From NCBI RefSeq assembly GCF_036421915.1, contig NZ_JAZGOM010000002.1: a stretch of DNA of 64,000 nt, one strand, 5' to 3'. The translations under genes were made by a program, and so were the position numbers. The notes beneath the pieces were generated by a model. It saw nothing but the letters and a program-made list of their open reading frames with translations, ran no database searches and was not told where the DNA came from. Positions within the stretch are counted from its first letter, which is position 1. Every line of letters starts with the position of its first letter. Shown one piece after another: positions 7,908 through 16,808 of this stretch. Origin of the DNA: Georgenia_A wangjunii. GTDB lineage: Bacteria; Actinomycetota; Actinomycetes; Actinomycetales; Actinomycetaceae.

Positions 7908-9250
7908 CACCGCACCTCCTCGAGCTCGCCGACGAGGGGGCGAAGGGCGGCGGGCGCCGACGCCCACGCGTCGTCGCCGCGCGTGCGCGCCGCTCCGGAG
8001 GCGGCCGTGAACATCGCCAGCAGGTCCGCGGCGTTGCGCCGGACGTCGAAGCGCTCCTCGACGAGGGCGCGCCCGGTCTCGGCGTAGCGGAGCGCGGACC
8101 CGGGTTCGGTGAGGACCCGCTCGAGGGCCGCGGCGAGGGCGAGCGCGTCAGCCTCCGGCACGAGCAGGCCGGTGCGGCCGTGCGCGACCGCCTCGGGCAT
8201 CCCCGTGACGGGGGTGGCCACGCACGGCGTCCCGAGGGCGAGGGCCTCGAGGACGACCGTCGGCAGCCCGTCGCGGTTGCCGTCGGCACCGACGACGCAG
8301 GGCGCCGCGAGGACGGCCGCCCGGGAGACGACGTCGGCCACCTGGCGTTGCGGGAGGGGGCCGTGGAACGTCACGCGGGCGTCGAGGCCGTGGGCGGACA
8401 CGCGTTCGCGCAGGGCGTCCTCCTCGGCGCCCGATCCGACGAGCTCGAGCCGGACGTCGCTCCCCCGGCAGGCGAGCAGCGCGATCGCGTCGACGAGGTG
8501 GGCGAAGCCCTTCTTCTCGACGAAGCGCCCGACGGCGACGACCACGGGCGCGCGCTCGAGAGGCGGTCGGTAGGCGAAGCGCTCGAGGTCAAGGCCGTTG
8601 TACAGCCGCACGAGCCGCCGGGTGGCGTCCGGGAACGCAGCGCGGAGGAAGTCGAGGTTGTACTCGCTCACGGTGACGACGGCGGCGGCGTCGGCGAGCT
8701 TGCGGCGCAGGTCGGCGGCATCGACGTCCTCGTGGAAGATGTCCTTCGCGTGGGCGGTGAAGCTGTAGCCGACGCCCGCGAGACGGGCCGCGAGCCGGGC
8801 CACCGTCGTCGCCACGGACCCGAAGTGCGCGTGGAGGTGCGTGATCCCGCGGGCGCGCACGGCGGCGGCGAGCTCGACGGCGCCGGCGGCCTCGTCCGGC
8901 GCGACGGCGAGGAGATCGCCGAGGTGCGCGCCGAGGCCGGGGAGGTGGCCGGCGGCGCCGCCGAGAACCCGCCAGAGGTCGGCGGCCTTGAGGTGGTGCG
9001 GCAGGTACGTCACCGGGGCGCGCACGTCGGCGAGCGCCTCGTGGAACCGGCCGTCGGCCGGCGGGCGGAGGGAGAAGATCTCGAGGTCCGCGCCGAGCTC
9101 CTCGAGGGCGAGCACCTCGTTGAGGACGAACGTCTCGGAGAAGCGCGGGTACATCTTGAGGACGTAGCCCACGCGCGGCGGGGCTGCTGCCGCTGCCGCC
9201 GGTGCGGGTGCTGGTGCGGGGGCGGCCATGGTGGTCTCAGGCAGGGACAT
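7907..9250 (-). CDS. GT4-type glycosyltransferase with Ala/Pro-rich N-tail
   Basis: Encodes 447 residues. After an Ala/Pro-rich tail of about 25 residues, a GT-B fold begins (VGYVLKMYPRFSETFV). This opening is typical of exopolysaccharide GT4 enzymes that act on lipid-linked acceptors. The donor domain carries VGRFVEKKGFAHLVDA, LVGSG and EALALGTPCVA. The start at 9250 overlaps the upstream gene by 14 bp and has a GGAG motif about 9 bases upstream. An ATG at 9229, just past the upstream stop, is an alternative without a clear ribosome binding site. It is one of three consecutive glycosyltransferases, implying at least three transfer steps in the pathway. Confidence 0.86.
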   Translation of the reverse strand: MSLPETTMAAPAPAPAPAAAAAAPPRVGYVLKMYPRFSETFVLNEVLALEELGADLEIFSLRPPADGRFHEALADVRAPVTYLPHHLKAADLWRVLGGAAGHLPGLGAHLGDLLAVAPDEAAGAVELAAAVRARGITHLHAHFGSVATTVARLAARLAGVGYSFTAHAKDIFHEDVDAADLRRKLADAAAVVTVSEYNLDFLRAAFPDATRRLVRLYNGLDLERFAYRPPLERAPVVVAVGRFVEKKGFAHLVDAIALLACRGSDVRLELVGSGAEEDALRERVSAHGLDARVTFHGPLPQRQVADVVSRAAVLAAPCVVGADGNRDGLPTVVLEALALGTPCVATPVTGMPEAVAHGRTGLLVPEADALALAAALERVLTEPGSALRYAETGRALVEERFDVRRNAADLLAMFTAASGAARTRGDDAWASAPAALRPLVGELEEVR

Positions 9251-10448
9251 CGGTGAGCTCCAGGCGGGTCGGTGTGGCGAGGAGGCGGCGGGCGAGGACG
9301 GGCACGGCGCTGAGCCCGTCGAGGTCGACCGGGTGCGGGGCCGGGCGCCGCCCGCCGGCGCCGGCGAGCCACGTGGTGAGGCTGGCGGGGTCCGCGTCGC
9401 CGGGCCGGAGGCTGTCGACGTAGCCGGCCCGCGCGAGGCGCGCGGCGCGAAGGGCCTGCTCGGCGCGGGGGCGCTCGCGCGGGACGACGAGGGCCGGGGC
9501 GCCGGAGGCGAGAACCTCGCACACGGTGTTGTACCCACCCATGGTGACGACGGCGGCGGCGCGGGCGACGAGCTCCGTGCCGTTGGTGACGAACTCGTGG
9601 ACGACGAGGTCGTCCCGGGCGGCCGCCGCGGCACGGAGCTCGGCGCGCAGGTGCCGGCCCATGTACGGCCCGGTGACGAGGACGCCCTGGTGACCGGCCG
9701 GGAGGTCGGCGCGCACGAACGTCCGGGCGAGCTCGACCCCGTCCTGGCCGCCACCGACCATGCACAGCACGTACGGCTCGGGCGGTGGCAGGTCCGAGGC
9801 GCGTCCGGGCCGGACGGTGAGGGTGTGCCCCCGGCCGTGCGCGAGGTAGCCGGTGAACCGGACGCGCTCGGCGACGGCCCCTGGCAGGGCGTACTCGGTG
9901 ACGGGGTCGTAGACCTCGCGGTCCCCGTAGACCCACACCTCGTCGTAGTGCGCGACGACCGCCGCCGTCGTGCCCTCCGCGGCCCACTCGCGGCGCGCGA
10001 CAGCCGGGGCGTCGAGGACGTCGCGCAGCCCGAGGACGACGCGGGTGCGGTCGGGACCCGCCGCGGCGAGCATCGCCAGGCACCGGTCGAGCTCGCCGCC
10101 GAGGCCGCGCGCGACCTTGTCGACGACGAGCAGGTCGGGGGCGAACGCGCGCACGGCCGTGGCGATGAGCCGGCCGCGCATGTCGAGCAGCTCGGCGAGC
10201 GGCATGTCGAGGACGCGGGCCGCGTACCCGCCGCCCGCGTCCTTCGTCACCGTCGGGAGGGTGAGGACGTCCGTGCACGGTGGCAGCGGGAGGGCACCGG
10301 CCTCGGGGGCGCCCGTCATGAGGAGGACGGTCGTGCCCGGCTCGGCGTCGACGAGGGCAGCGGCGAGCTCGATGTTGCGCCGGATGTGCCCGAGGCCCTG
10401 GGTGTCGTGGGAGTAGAACGCGATGCGCCTGCCGTGGTCGTCGTGCAT
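9237..10448 (-). CDS. GT28/MurG-like glycosyltransferase, first gene of glycan operon
   Basis: Encodes 403 residues with a GT-B fold. The N-terminus carries YSHDTQGLGHIRRN, which resembles the GGTGGH loop region of MurG/GT28 enzymes. The C-terminal donor site reads VTMGGYNTVCEVLASGAPALVVPRE, the typical GT28 acceptor/donor-switch region. It probably performs the first sugar transfer to a lipid carrier (inference from operon position and family). The ATG at 10448 has AGAGGG upstream. It heads the seven-gene minus-strand cluster that ends with ugd, and no gap longer than a few bases exists within the cluster. Its promoter must lie in 10449-10608, back to back with the fruK promoter region. Confidence 0.85.
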   Translation of the reverse strand: MHDDHGRRIAFYSHDTQGLGHIRRNIELAAALVDAEPGTTVLLMTGAPEAGALPLPPCTDVLTLPTVTKDAGGGYAARVLDMPLAELLDMRGRLIATAVRAFAPDLLVVDKVARGLGGELDRCLAMLAAAGPDRTRVVLGLRDVLDAPAVARREWAAEGTTAAVVAHYDEVWVYGDREVYDPVTEYALPGAVAERVRFTGYLAHGRGHTLTVRPGRASDLPPPEPYVLCMVGGGQDGVELARTFVRADLPAGHQGVLVTGPYMGRHLRAELRAAAAARDDLVVHEFVTNGTELVARAAAVVTMGGYNTVCEVLASGAPALVVPRERPRAEQALRAARLARAGYVDSLRPGDADPASLTTWLAGAGGRRPAPHPVDLDGLSAVPVLARRLLATPTRLELTDVPA

Positions 10449-10608
10449 GTCAACCGCCCTCTCGTCCGTCGCGGGGGACCCGCAGGTGACGAGCGTGGCA
10501 ACGCCGGGTGAGCGACCGATGAGGGGTGCATGAAGGAACTCTCATCGTCCGGGACCGGTCCGCACGGGCCAGGGCGGGGTGCGCGCGCGCCGCCGTGTTG
10601 CCGCTCGG

Positions 10609-10624
10609 CGTGACATCGGTCACG
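10609..10624. promoter_or_regulatory. CRP/GlxR-like operator upstream of fruK
   Basis: CGTGAC-ATCG-GTCACG forms a perfect inverted repeat that also reads GTGA-N6-TCAC, the core spacing of CRP/GlxR-family sites. It is centred about 82 bp upstream of the fruK GTG and 168 bp from the divergent glycosyltransferase start. Carbon-source control of the fructose PTS would fit. The assignment rests on the motif alone. Confidence 0.5.
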
Positions 10625-10697
10625 CTCGTCCTGCGTCTGCTCGGCCGGCGACGCCGTCGCCGGGCGGCACCGCCACGAGAGCGAGGTGAGGTGGCAC

Positions 10698-11654
10698 GTG
10701 ATCGTCACCCTCACGGCCAACCCGAGCCTCGACCGGACGGCGACGCTCCCCCTCCCGCTCGCACGCGGGGGCGTCCACCGGGTGACGTCGGTCGGCGTCG
10801 AGCCCGGAGGCAAGGGGGTCAACGTCGCGCGCGCCGTCACGCTCGCCGGGCACCCCGCCCTCGCCGTCCTGCCCGCCCGTACCGGTGATCCCCTCCTCCT
10901 CGGGCTGGACGCGCTCGAGGTCCCCTACCGCGCGGTGCCGGTCGCGCACCTCGCCCGGACGAACCTCACGCTCACCGAGCCGGACGGCACGACGACGAAG
11001 ATCAACGAGCCGGGCGCCCCGCTGGGACCCGCCGAGGTGGCGGACCTCGAGACCGCGGTCCTCGGTGCGGCCGAGGGTGCGACATGGGTGGCGCTCTGCG
11101 GGTCGCTGCCCCCGGGTGCACCGCAGGAGTTCTACGCCCGGCTCGCCCACCTCCTGCGGGAGCGTGGGCACCGCGTGGCGGTCGACACCTCCGACGCACC
11201 CTTGCGCGCCCTACGAGCCGCGCTGCCGGACGGCGCCCCGACCCTGCTCAAGCCGAACGCCGAGGAGCTCGCCCAGCTCACCGGCGCCGACCCGGTGGCC
11301 CTCGAGTCCGCAGCCGCCGCCGGTGACCCTGGCCCAGCGGCGGCGGCGGCGCGGGGTCTCCTCGCGGGGGGCGTCGGGGCCGTCCTCGCGACACTCGGCG
11401 CCGCCGGTGCGCTGCTCGTCACGGACGAGGGCGCCTGGGTCGCGGCACCGCCGCCGATCACGGTGCGCAGCACCGTCGGCGCGGGCGACGCCTCCCTCGC
11501 CGGGTACCTCCTCGCCGCCGTCGCGGGCGCCGACCCTCCCGAGCGCCTGCGCCGCGCGGTCGCCTACGGGTCCGCGGCCGCTGCCCTCCCCGGCACCGCC
11601 CTGCCGGCGCCGGAGCAGACGAGCCCCGGCGCCGTCGTCGTGCAGCGCCTGTGA
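10698..11654 (+). CDS. fruK: 1-phosphofructokinase
   Basis: Phosphorylates fructose 1-phosphate, the product of the fructose PTS, to fructose 1,6-bisphosphate with ATP. Encodes 318 residues, normal for the PfkB/ribokinase superfamily. Motifs seen are ANPSLD near the N-terminus, PGGKGVNVARA (sugar-binding signature 1) and the GAGDASLAGYL anion hole with catalytic Asp near the C-terminus. The GTG at 10698 was chosen because GAGGTGAGG lies 7 bases upstream and the protein then starts MIVTLTANPSLD as in homologues; a GTG 12 bp earlier overlaps that ribosome binding site. It is followed 64 bp later by fruA and then HPr, forming a fructose uptake operon. No DeoR-type regulator gene is adjacent. Confidence 0.95.
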   Translation: MIVTLTANPSLDRTATLPLPLARGGVHRVTSVGVEPGGKGVNVARAVTLAGHPALAVLPARTGDPLLLGLDALEVPYRAVPVAHLARTNLTLTEPDGTTTKINEPGAPLGPAEVADLETAVLGAAEGATWVALCGSLPPGAPQEFYARLAHLLRERGHRVAVDTSDAPLRALRAALPDGAPTLLKPNAEELAQLTGADPVALESAAAAGDPGPAAAAARGLLAGGVGAVLATLGAAGALLVTDEGAWVAAPPPITVRSTVGAGDASLAGYLLAAVAGADPPERLRRAVAYGSAAAALPGTALPAPEQTSPGAVVVQRL

Positions 11655-11718
11655 CTGCACCACCCGCGTGACCCGGCCGCCCTTCGGCGGCCGGCCCTGG
11701 TCCCGGAAGGAGATCCCG

Positions 11719-13890
11719 ATGTCCGACGACGAACCCCGCCTCATCACCGCCGACCTCGTCGCCCTCGACGCCGACCTCGGCCGGACGAAGGACGAGGTGA
11801 TCGCCGGCCTCGCAGACCTCGTCGCTGCCGCCGGTCGCGCCGACGCCGAGGGCCTCACCGCCGACGCCATGGCCCGCGAGGCGAAGGCGGAGACCGGGCT
11901 CCCGGGCGGCATCGCCATCCCGCACTGCCGCTCGACGCACGTGCGCGAGGGATCGCTCGCCTTTGCGCGGCTCGCGCCGCCGGTCGACTTCGGCGCGCCG
12001 GACGGGCCCGCGGACATCGTCTTCCTCATCGCGGCCGCAGAGGGCGGCGGCGCGGACCACATGAAGCTCCTCACGAAGCTCGCCCGCGCGCTCGTCAAGA
12101 AGGACTTCGTCGCCGCGCTCCGCGAGGCGCCGACGGCGCAGGACCTCGTCGCGCTCGTCGACGGCGTCGTCCGTCCGCCGGCCGCACCCGCCGGAGCGCC
12201 GGGCGCGGCAGCGCCGGCGCACACGGCCGCACCGGCGGCGGGCACGCCCGGGCCGGGCACGGCCGCCGATCGCACGCCGGCGGCGGGCACGGCCGGCACG
12301 ACCGGCGGCGCCGTGCCCGGAGCGGCGAGCGCCGCGACCGGCGCCACCGCGGCGAGCGGCGACGCCAGCGGCACCGCCGCCCCGCCGGACGGCACCGCGG
12401 CCCGCACCGTCGTCGCCGTGACCGCGTGCCCGACGGGCATCGCCCACACGTACATGGCCGCCGACGCGCTCGTCGCCGCCGGCCAGGAGGCCGGCGTCAC
12501 CATCGAGGTGGAGACGCAGGGCTCCGGCGCGACCACGCCGCTCGACCCGGCGGTCATCGCCGGGGCCGACGCCGTCATCTTCGCCGCCGACGTCGGCGTC
12601 AAGGGCCGCGAGCGGTTCGCCGGGAAGCCCCTCATCGAGTCGGGCGTCAAGCGGGCCATCAGCGAACCGGGGACGATGATCACGGAGGCGCTCGCCGCCG
12701 CGGACGACCCGGCGGCGCGCCGGCTCGGCGGCACGGCTCCGTCGGGCGACGCCGGCGGGTCGGGGGGCGCCGCCCGTGGCGCAGGCCTCGGCTCGAACCT
12801 CAAGCGCGCCCTGCTCACCGGCGTCAGCTACATGATCCCGTTCGTCGCCGCCGGCGGCCTCATCATCGCGCTCGGCTTCCTCTTCGGCGGGTACGACATC
12901 GTCTTCACCTCGGCGGAGGTCGTCCTGGACAACTCGCTGACGAACCTTCCCGAGGGCGGGCTCGCGATCTACCTCGGCGCCGTCCTCCACCAGCTCGGCG
13001 CCGCGGCGTTCGCGTTCCTCGTCCCGGCGCTCGCGGGCTACATCGCGTTCGCCATCGCCGACCGGCCGGGGCTCGCGCCGGGCTTCACCGCCGGCGCCGT
13101 CGCCGTGACCGTCGGCGCGGGGTTCATCGGCGGGCTCGTCGGCGGCCTCATCGCGGGCGTGGCAGCGCTGTACATCTCGCGGATCAGCGCGCCGCGCTGG
13201 CTGCGCGGCCTCATGCCGGTCGTCATCATCCCGCTGCTGGCGACGATCGTCGCCGGCGGGCTCATGTTCCTCCTCCTCGGCCAGCCGCTCGCCGCCCTGA
13301 CGAACGCGCTCCAGGAGTGGCTCGGCGGGCTCAGCGGGACGTCCGCCGTTCTTCTCGGCGTCATCCTCGGCCTCATGATGGCGTTCGACCTCGGTGGCCC
13401 CGTCAACAAGGCGGCCTACGCGTTCGCGACCGCCGGGCTCGTCGTCGACGACCCGGCGACCCTGCGGATCATGGCGGCGGTCATGGCCGCGGGCATGGTC
13501 CCCCCGCTCGCCCTGGCGCTGGCGACCCGCCTGCGTCCACGCCTCTTCACCGAGGTCGAGCGCGAGAACGGCAGCGCTGCCTGGCTGCTCGGCGCCTCGT
13601 TCATCTCCGAGGGTGCCATCCCGTTCGCGGCCGCGGACCCGCTGCGCGTCATCCCGTCGATGATGGCGGGCGGGGCACTGACCGGCGCGCTGTCGATGGC
13701 GTTCGACGCCCAGTCCCGGGCGCCGCACGGCGGAATCTTCGTCTTCTTCGCCATGGAGAACGTCGCCGCGTTCGTCGGTGCCATCCTCGCCGGGATGGTC
13801 CTCTCCGCCGTCCTCGTCGTCCTCGCCAAGCAGCTCATCGGCGACCGGACCCCCGCCTCGGACCCCGCCGCCGCGCGGGTCGCCGCCTGA
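11719..13890 (+). CDS. fruA: PTS fructose transporter subunit IIABC
   Basis: Encodes 723 residues that import fructose and phosphorylate it at C1. The IIA domain (about 1-150) carries the phosphorylated histidine H69 in IPHCRSTHV. An Ala/Gly/Thr/Pro-rich linker follows (about 155-228). The IIB domain (about 230-330) holds the active cysteine C237 in TACPTGIAHTY. The IIC membrane domain (about 355-710) has eight or more helices and the SEGAIPFAAADP signature. The ATG at 11719 follows AAGGAG. Phosphate flows from HPr, encoded 56 bp downstream, to IIA, IIB and then sugar. Enzyme I is not in the window. The long linker is of unusual composition but common in actinobacteria. Confidence 0.95.
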   Translation: MSDDEPRLITADLVALDADLGRTKDEVIAGLADLVAAAGRADAEGLTADAMAREAKAETGLPGGIAIPHCRSTHVREGSLAFARLAPPVDFGAPDGPADIVFLIAAAEGGGADHMKLLTKLARALVKKDFVAALREAPTAQDLVALVDGVVRPPAAPAGAPGAAAPAHTAAPAAGTPGPGTAADRTPAAGTAGTTGGAVPGAASAATGATAASGDASGTAAPPDGTAARTVVAVTACPTGIAHTYMAADALVAAGQEAGVTIEVETQGSGATTPLDPAVIAGADAVIFAADVGVKGRERFAGKPLIESGVKRAISEPGTMITEALAAADDPAARRLGGTAPSGDAGGSGGAARGAGLGSNLKRALLTGVSYMIPFVAAGGLIIALGFLFGGYDIVFTSAEVVLDNSLTNLPEGGLAIYLGAVLHQLGAAAFAFLVPALAGYIAFAIADRPGLAPGFTAGAVAVTVGAGFIGGLVGGLIAGVAALYISRISAPRWLRGLMPVVIIPLLATIVAGGLMFLLLGQPLAALTNALQEWLGGLSGTSAVLLGVILGLMMAFDLGGPVNKAAYAFATAGLVVDDPATLRIMAAVMAAGMVPPLALALATRLRPRLFTEVERENGSAAWLLGASFISEGAIPFAAADPLRVIPSMMAGGALTGALSMAFDAQSRAPHGGIFVFFAMENVAAFVGAILAGMVLSAVLVVLAKQLIGDRTPASDPAAARVAA

Positions 13891-13946
13891 TCACCCAGCA
13901 CCACCCCCACCCAGCACCACCCCGTCCACGACAAGGAGTCGTACCC

Positions 13947-14207
13947 ATGGCACAGCGCACCGTCACCGTCGGATCCGCCGTCGGGCTCCACGCCCGCCCC
14001 GCCGCCCTCATCGCCAAGGCAGCCGGGCAGTACGAGGAGGAGATCACCCTCGCCGTCGGTGGGGAGGAGCCGGTGAACGCCGCCTCCTCGCTCATGATCA
14101 TGACGCTCGGCGCGGAACGCGGGGCGGAGGTCGTCGTCGAGTCCGAGAACGCCGATGCCGTCGACGAGATCGCCAACCTCGTCGCGCTCGACCTCGACGC
14201 CGAGTAG
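13947..14207 (+). CDS. ptsH: HPr phosphocarrier protein
   Basis: Encodes 86 residues, the standard HPr length. The phosphorylated histidine is H15 in VGLHARPAA, and a regulatory-type serine region (NAASSLMIM) sits near position 46. It transfers phosphate from enzyme I to the IIA domain of FruA encoded just upstream. The ATG at 13947 follows AAGGAG with 8-bp spacing. The short gap after fruA contains two copies of CACCCAGCACCACC-like sequence. The next gene is convergent and begins its stop codon at 14227. Confidence 0.95.
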   Translation: MAQRTVTVGSAVGLHARPAALIAKAAGQYEEEITLAVGGEEPVNAASSLMIMTLGAERGAEVVVESENADAVDEIANLVALDLDAE

Positions 14208-14226
14208 CCCCGGCAGGCGACCGGCC

Positions 14227-15141
14227 CTAGCCGGGCGTGCCGAGGAGCCGCTCCACCTCGCCCACGGCCCGAGAGGCCGCGTCGTCGGGGCGTCTGCTCG
14301 TCGCGAGCCGGTGGACGGCGAGCTGGAAGCGGCACCACGCCACCCGCTCGAGCAGGTGGCCGGCGCGCCCGCCGCTCGCGGCGTAGCCAGCCAGCGCGGG
14401 CCGCACCGCCGGTGCGGGGATCGCCGCGAAGTCCCACGCCGCGTCGAGCCATCCTGCGCCGGCGAGGTCGATGAGACCCGTGAGGCCACCGTCCTGCGCG
14501 ATGACGTTCCCGGCGTGGAGGTCGCCGTGGCAGAGGACGGGGGAATCGTCGGGCAGCACGGCCGGGACGAGCCGGTCCCGCACGCCGCGCACCGTCGTCG
14601 CGGTCTGCGGTCTGACGATCCCCTCGTCCGCGAGTCGCTCGGCCACGACCGCCGGGTCCACCTCCGGGTGCTGGGTGAAGGAGCGCAGTCCCGGTGGCAC
14701 CTCCCCGGGCGCGGTGCGGTGCACGAGAGCGACCTGCTGCCCGACGTCGGCCCAGATCCCGGGACGCACGTCGGACGGTGTGAGGGCACTGCCCGGGACG
14801 AACCGGCTGACGACGAGCGGCACGGGGGCGAGGTCACCGGCGGTGAGGACGGCGAGGATCTCGGGGACGAGCACGCCCTTCCGCCGCAGCACCGGGCACA
14901 CCCGGGCATGGGTGAGGCAGGCGTCCACCGCGGCGTCGTCGCGGTGCGGGACCTTGACGAGGAGGTCGTCCCCGAGCCGCACGACCGAGCTCGTCGCCCC
15001 GACCCAGGGGGAACGCACGGGCCCGACGGCGCGGACGCCGAACCGGCGCCCGAGCTCGGCGAGGGCGCCGGGCGGCAGGGCGGCACGCTCGGCGGCCGGC
15101 ACGGAACCGGCCGACCCGGCCGACGCAGACCTGGCCGTCAT
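14227..15141 (-). CDS. APH-family phosphotransferase coupled to the 5-oxoprolinase operon
   Basis: Encodes 304 residues with an aminoglycoside/choline-kinase-like fold. The catalytic loop LCHGDLHAGNV has all canonical residues (His, Asp, Asn), and the second metal site is GLIDLAGAG. The N-lobe contains the ATP lysine in DDLLVKVPHRDD. The ATG overlaps the stop of the PxpBC fusion gene by 4 bp (ATGA), so it is translationally coupled to 5-oxoproline metabolism. The substrate is unknown: a small hydroxylated or amino compound connected with pyroglutamate or peptide breakdown is possible, but homology alone cannot say. Not obviously an antibiotic-resistance enzyme. Confidence 0.78.
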   Translation of the reverse strand: MTARSASAGSAGSVPAAERAALPPGALAELGRRFGVRAVGPVRSPWVGATSSVVRLGDDLLVKVPHRDDAAVDACLTHARVCPVLRRKGVLVPEILAVLTAGDLAPVPLVVSRFVPGSALTPSDVRPGIWADVGQQVALVHRTAPGEVPPGLRSFTQHPEVDPAVVAERLADEGIVRPQTATTVRGVRDRLVPAVLPDDSPVLCHGDLHAGNVIAQDGGLTGLIDLAGAGWLDAAWDFAAIPAPAVRPALAGYAASGGRAGHLLERVAWCRFQLAVHRLATSRRPDDAASRAVGEVERLLGTPG

Positions 15142-16808
15142 CGGCCTGCGCCACCCGCGGGCACGACCCGCCCGCCCCCGTCCTCGAGCGCGTCCCGAAC
15201 GCCGTCCTCGGGTGCCATGACGAACCGGACCCGCTCGCCCGGGCGCACCTGGGCGAGCATGTCCCGGTCGGCCTCGCGGACGACGGCGACGACGGGGTAG
15301 CCGCCGGTGACGGGGTGGTCGGCGAGGAAGACGACGGGCCGGCCGTCCGCCGGCACCTGGACTGCCCCCGCGACGGTGCCCTCGCTCGGCAGCTCCGCGG
15401 TCTCCGCGCGCGTGAGCGGCTCGCCGTCGAGCCGCAGGCCGACGCGGTTCGAGCGCTCCGTCACCGTCCACTCCTCGGCGAGGAACCTCGTGCGGGCGTC
15501 CGCGCTCAGCCAGTCCCGGCGCGGTCCGGGGACGACGCCGACCTCGACGACGCCCTCGGCTGGCGTTCGCGCCGGCTCGGGACGGCCGACCGCCGTGCGG
15601 GGCGCCTCGCCGACGGGCAGGACGTCCCCCGCGGCGAGCGGGGGCGGGCCGGTGCCGGAGAGCACGTCCGTGGACCGGCTGCCGAGCACGGGCCTGACGG
15701 CGACCCCGCCGCGCACCGCGACGTAGGAGCGGAACCCCGTCGCTGGGGACCCGAGACGCACGACCTCGCCGTCACCCAGGGGGAACGGCGCGTCGAGGGG
15801 CGGGCGCCAGGTCTCCGCACCGTCGACGAGGACGGTGAGCGGAGCCGGAGCGCCGGAGACCGCGAGGACGTGGCTCCCGTGCGCCTGGAGCTCGAGACCG
15901 CCGAGGACCGTCTCGATGACGGCGGCCTCACGGTCGTTGCCGACAAGCCGGTTGGCCTGCACCGCCGCGCCGCGGTCGAGCGCGCCAGAGGGGCTGACTC
16001 CGAGGTCCGCCAGGCCCGGGCGGCCGAGGTCCTCGACGAGGCTGAGCGGACCGGTCGCGACGACGGCGAGGGCGGCGCCGCGGCTCGACGGCGTCACCCC
16101 GCCGCCGTCCGGACCCCGCGTCGACGGGACGTCCCCGCGGGAACGCCCGGCCGTGACGAGCTCGCGCACGGCTCGGAAGCGCACGCGGTCCCCCGGGCGC
16201 ACGAGCGCTGGAGGCTCCCGGTCGAGGTCCCACATCGCCGCGCCGGTACGCCCGATGAGCTGCCAGCCACCCGGTGACCGCCGGGGGTAGACGGCGGAGA
16301 ACTCGCCGGCGAGCGCCACCGACCCCGCAGGCACGGCCGTCCGCGGGGACTCCCTCCGGGGGACGCTCAGCCCGGGGCCATCGCTCACGAGGTAGGCGAA
16401 CCCCGGCGCGAACCCGCCGAACGCGGCCACCCACTCGCCGGCCGTGTGCCGCGCGACGACCTCCTCGACCGCAAGCCCGGTGAGCTCGCCGACCGCGGCG
16501 AGGTCCGGGCCGTCGTACAGCGTCTCGATGACGACGAGGCGTCCGGCGGTCCGGGCGGGGGGCGGTGCGGGGAAGGACGCGAGGACTGCCGCCGCGCGGT
16601 CGCGCGTGCGCCGGTCGGCGAGGCGGACGAGGACGGTCCGCGCGGCGGCGAGCACGTCGAGCTGGCCGGGCACCGGGTCGCGGAGCAGCGCGGCGTGGAG
16701 GGCGAGCACCTCGTCGAGGTCCCTGCACTCGACGAGGAACGCCCGCTCCCCCACCGGGCGCACGGTCCTCGCGCCGCCGTCCACCAGCCCGCCGTCCCGG
16801 CCGCTCAC
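15138..16808 (-). CDS. 5-oxoprolinase subunits PxpB-PxpC fusion
   Basis: Encodes 556 residues that fuse two proteins normally separate in Bacillus (KipI/KipA). Residues about 15-215 are PxpB-like (cyclophilin-like domain, FGGFAPGFAYL and VPAGSVALAGEFSAVYP). About 250-540 are PxpC-like (SLVEDLGRPGLADLGVSPSGALD, near-C-terminal VFLADHPVTGGYP). With PxpA they form the ATP-dependent 5-oxoprolinase that opens 5-oxoproline to glutamate. The GTG at 16808 overlaps the pxpA stop (GTGA). The fused arrangement is known in other bacteria and supports assembly of a 1:1:1 complex. Confidence 0.9.
   Translation of the reverse strand: MSGRDGGLVDGGARTVRPVGERAFLVECRDLDEVLALHAALLRDPVPGQLDVLAAARTVLVRLADRRTRDRAAAVLASFPAPPPARTAGRLVVIETLYDGPDLAAVGELTGLAVEEVVARHTAGEWVAAFGGFAPGFAYLVSDGPGLSVPRRESPRTAVPAGSVALAGEFSAVYPRRSPGGWQLIGRTGAAMWDLDREPPALVRPGDRVRFRAVRELVTAGRSRGDVPSTRGPDGGGVTPSSRGAALAVVATGPLSLVEDLGRPGLADLGVSPSGALDRGAAVQANRLVGNDREAAVIETVLGGLELQAHGSHVLAVSGAPAPLTVLVDGAETWRPPLDAPFPLGDGEVVRLGSPATGFRSYVAVRGGVAVRPVLGSRSTDVLSGTGPPPLAAGDVLPVGEAPRTAVGRPEPARTPAEGVVEVGVVPGPRRDWLSADARTRFLAEEWTVTERSNRVGLRLDGEPLTRAETAELPSEGTVAGAVQVPADGRPVVFLADHPVTGGYPVVAVVREADRDMLAQVRPGERVRFVMAPEDGVRDALEDGGGRVVPAGGAGR

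Noticed and set aside
10686..10697. GTG 10686 as the fruK start
   Set aside because: It lies inside the GAGGTGAGG ribosome binding site that serves GTG 10698.
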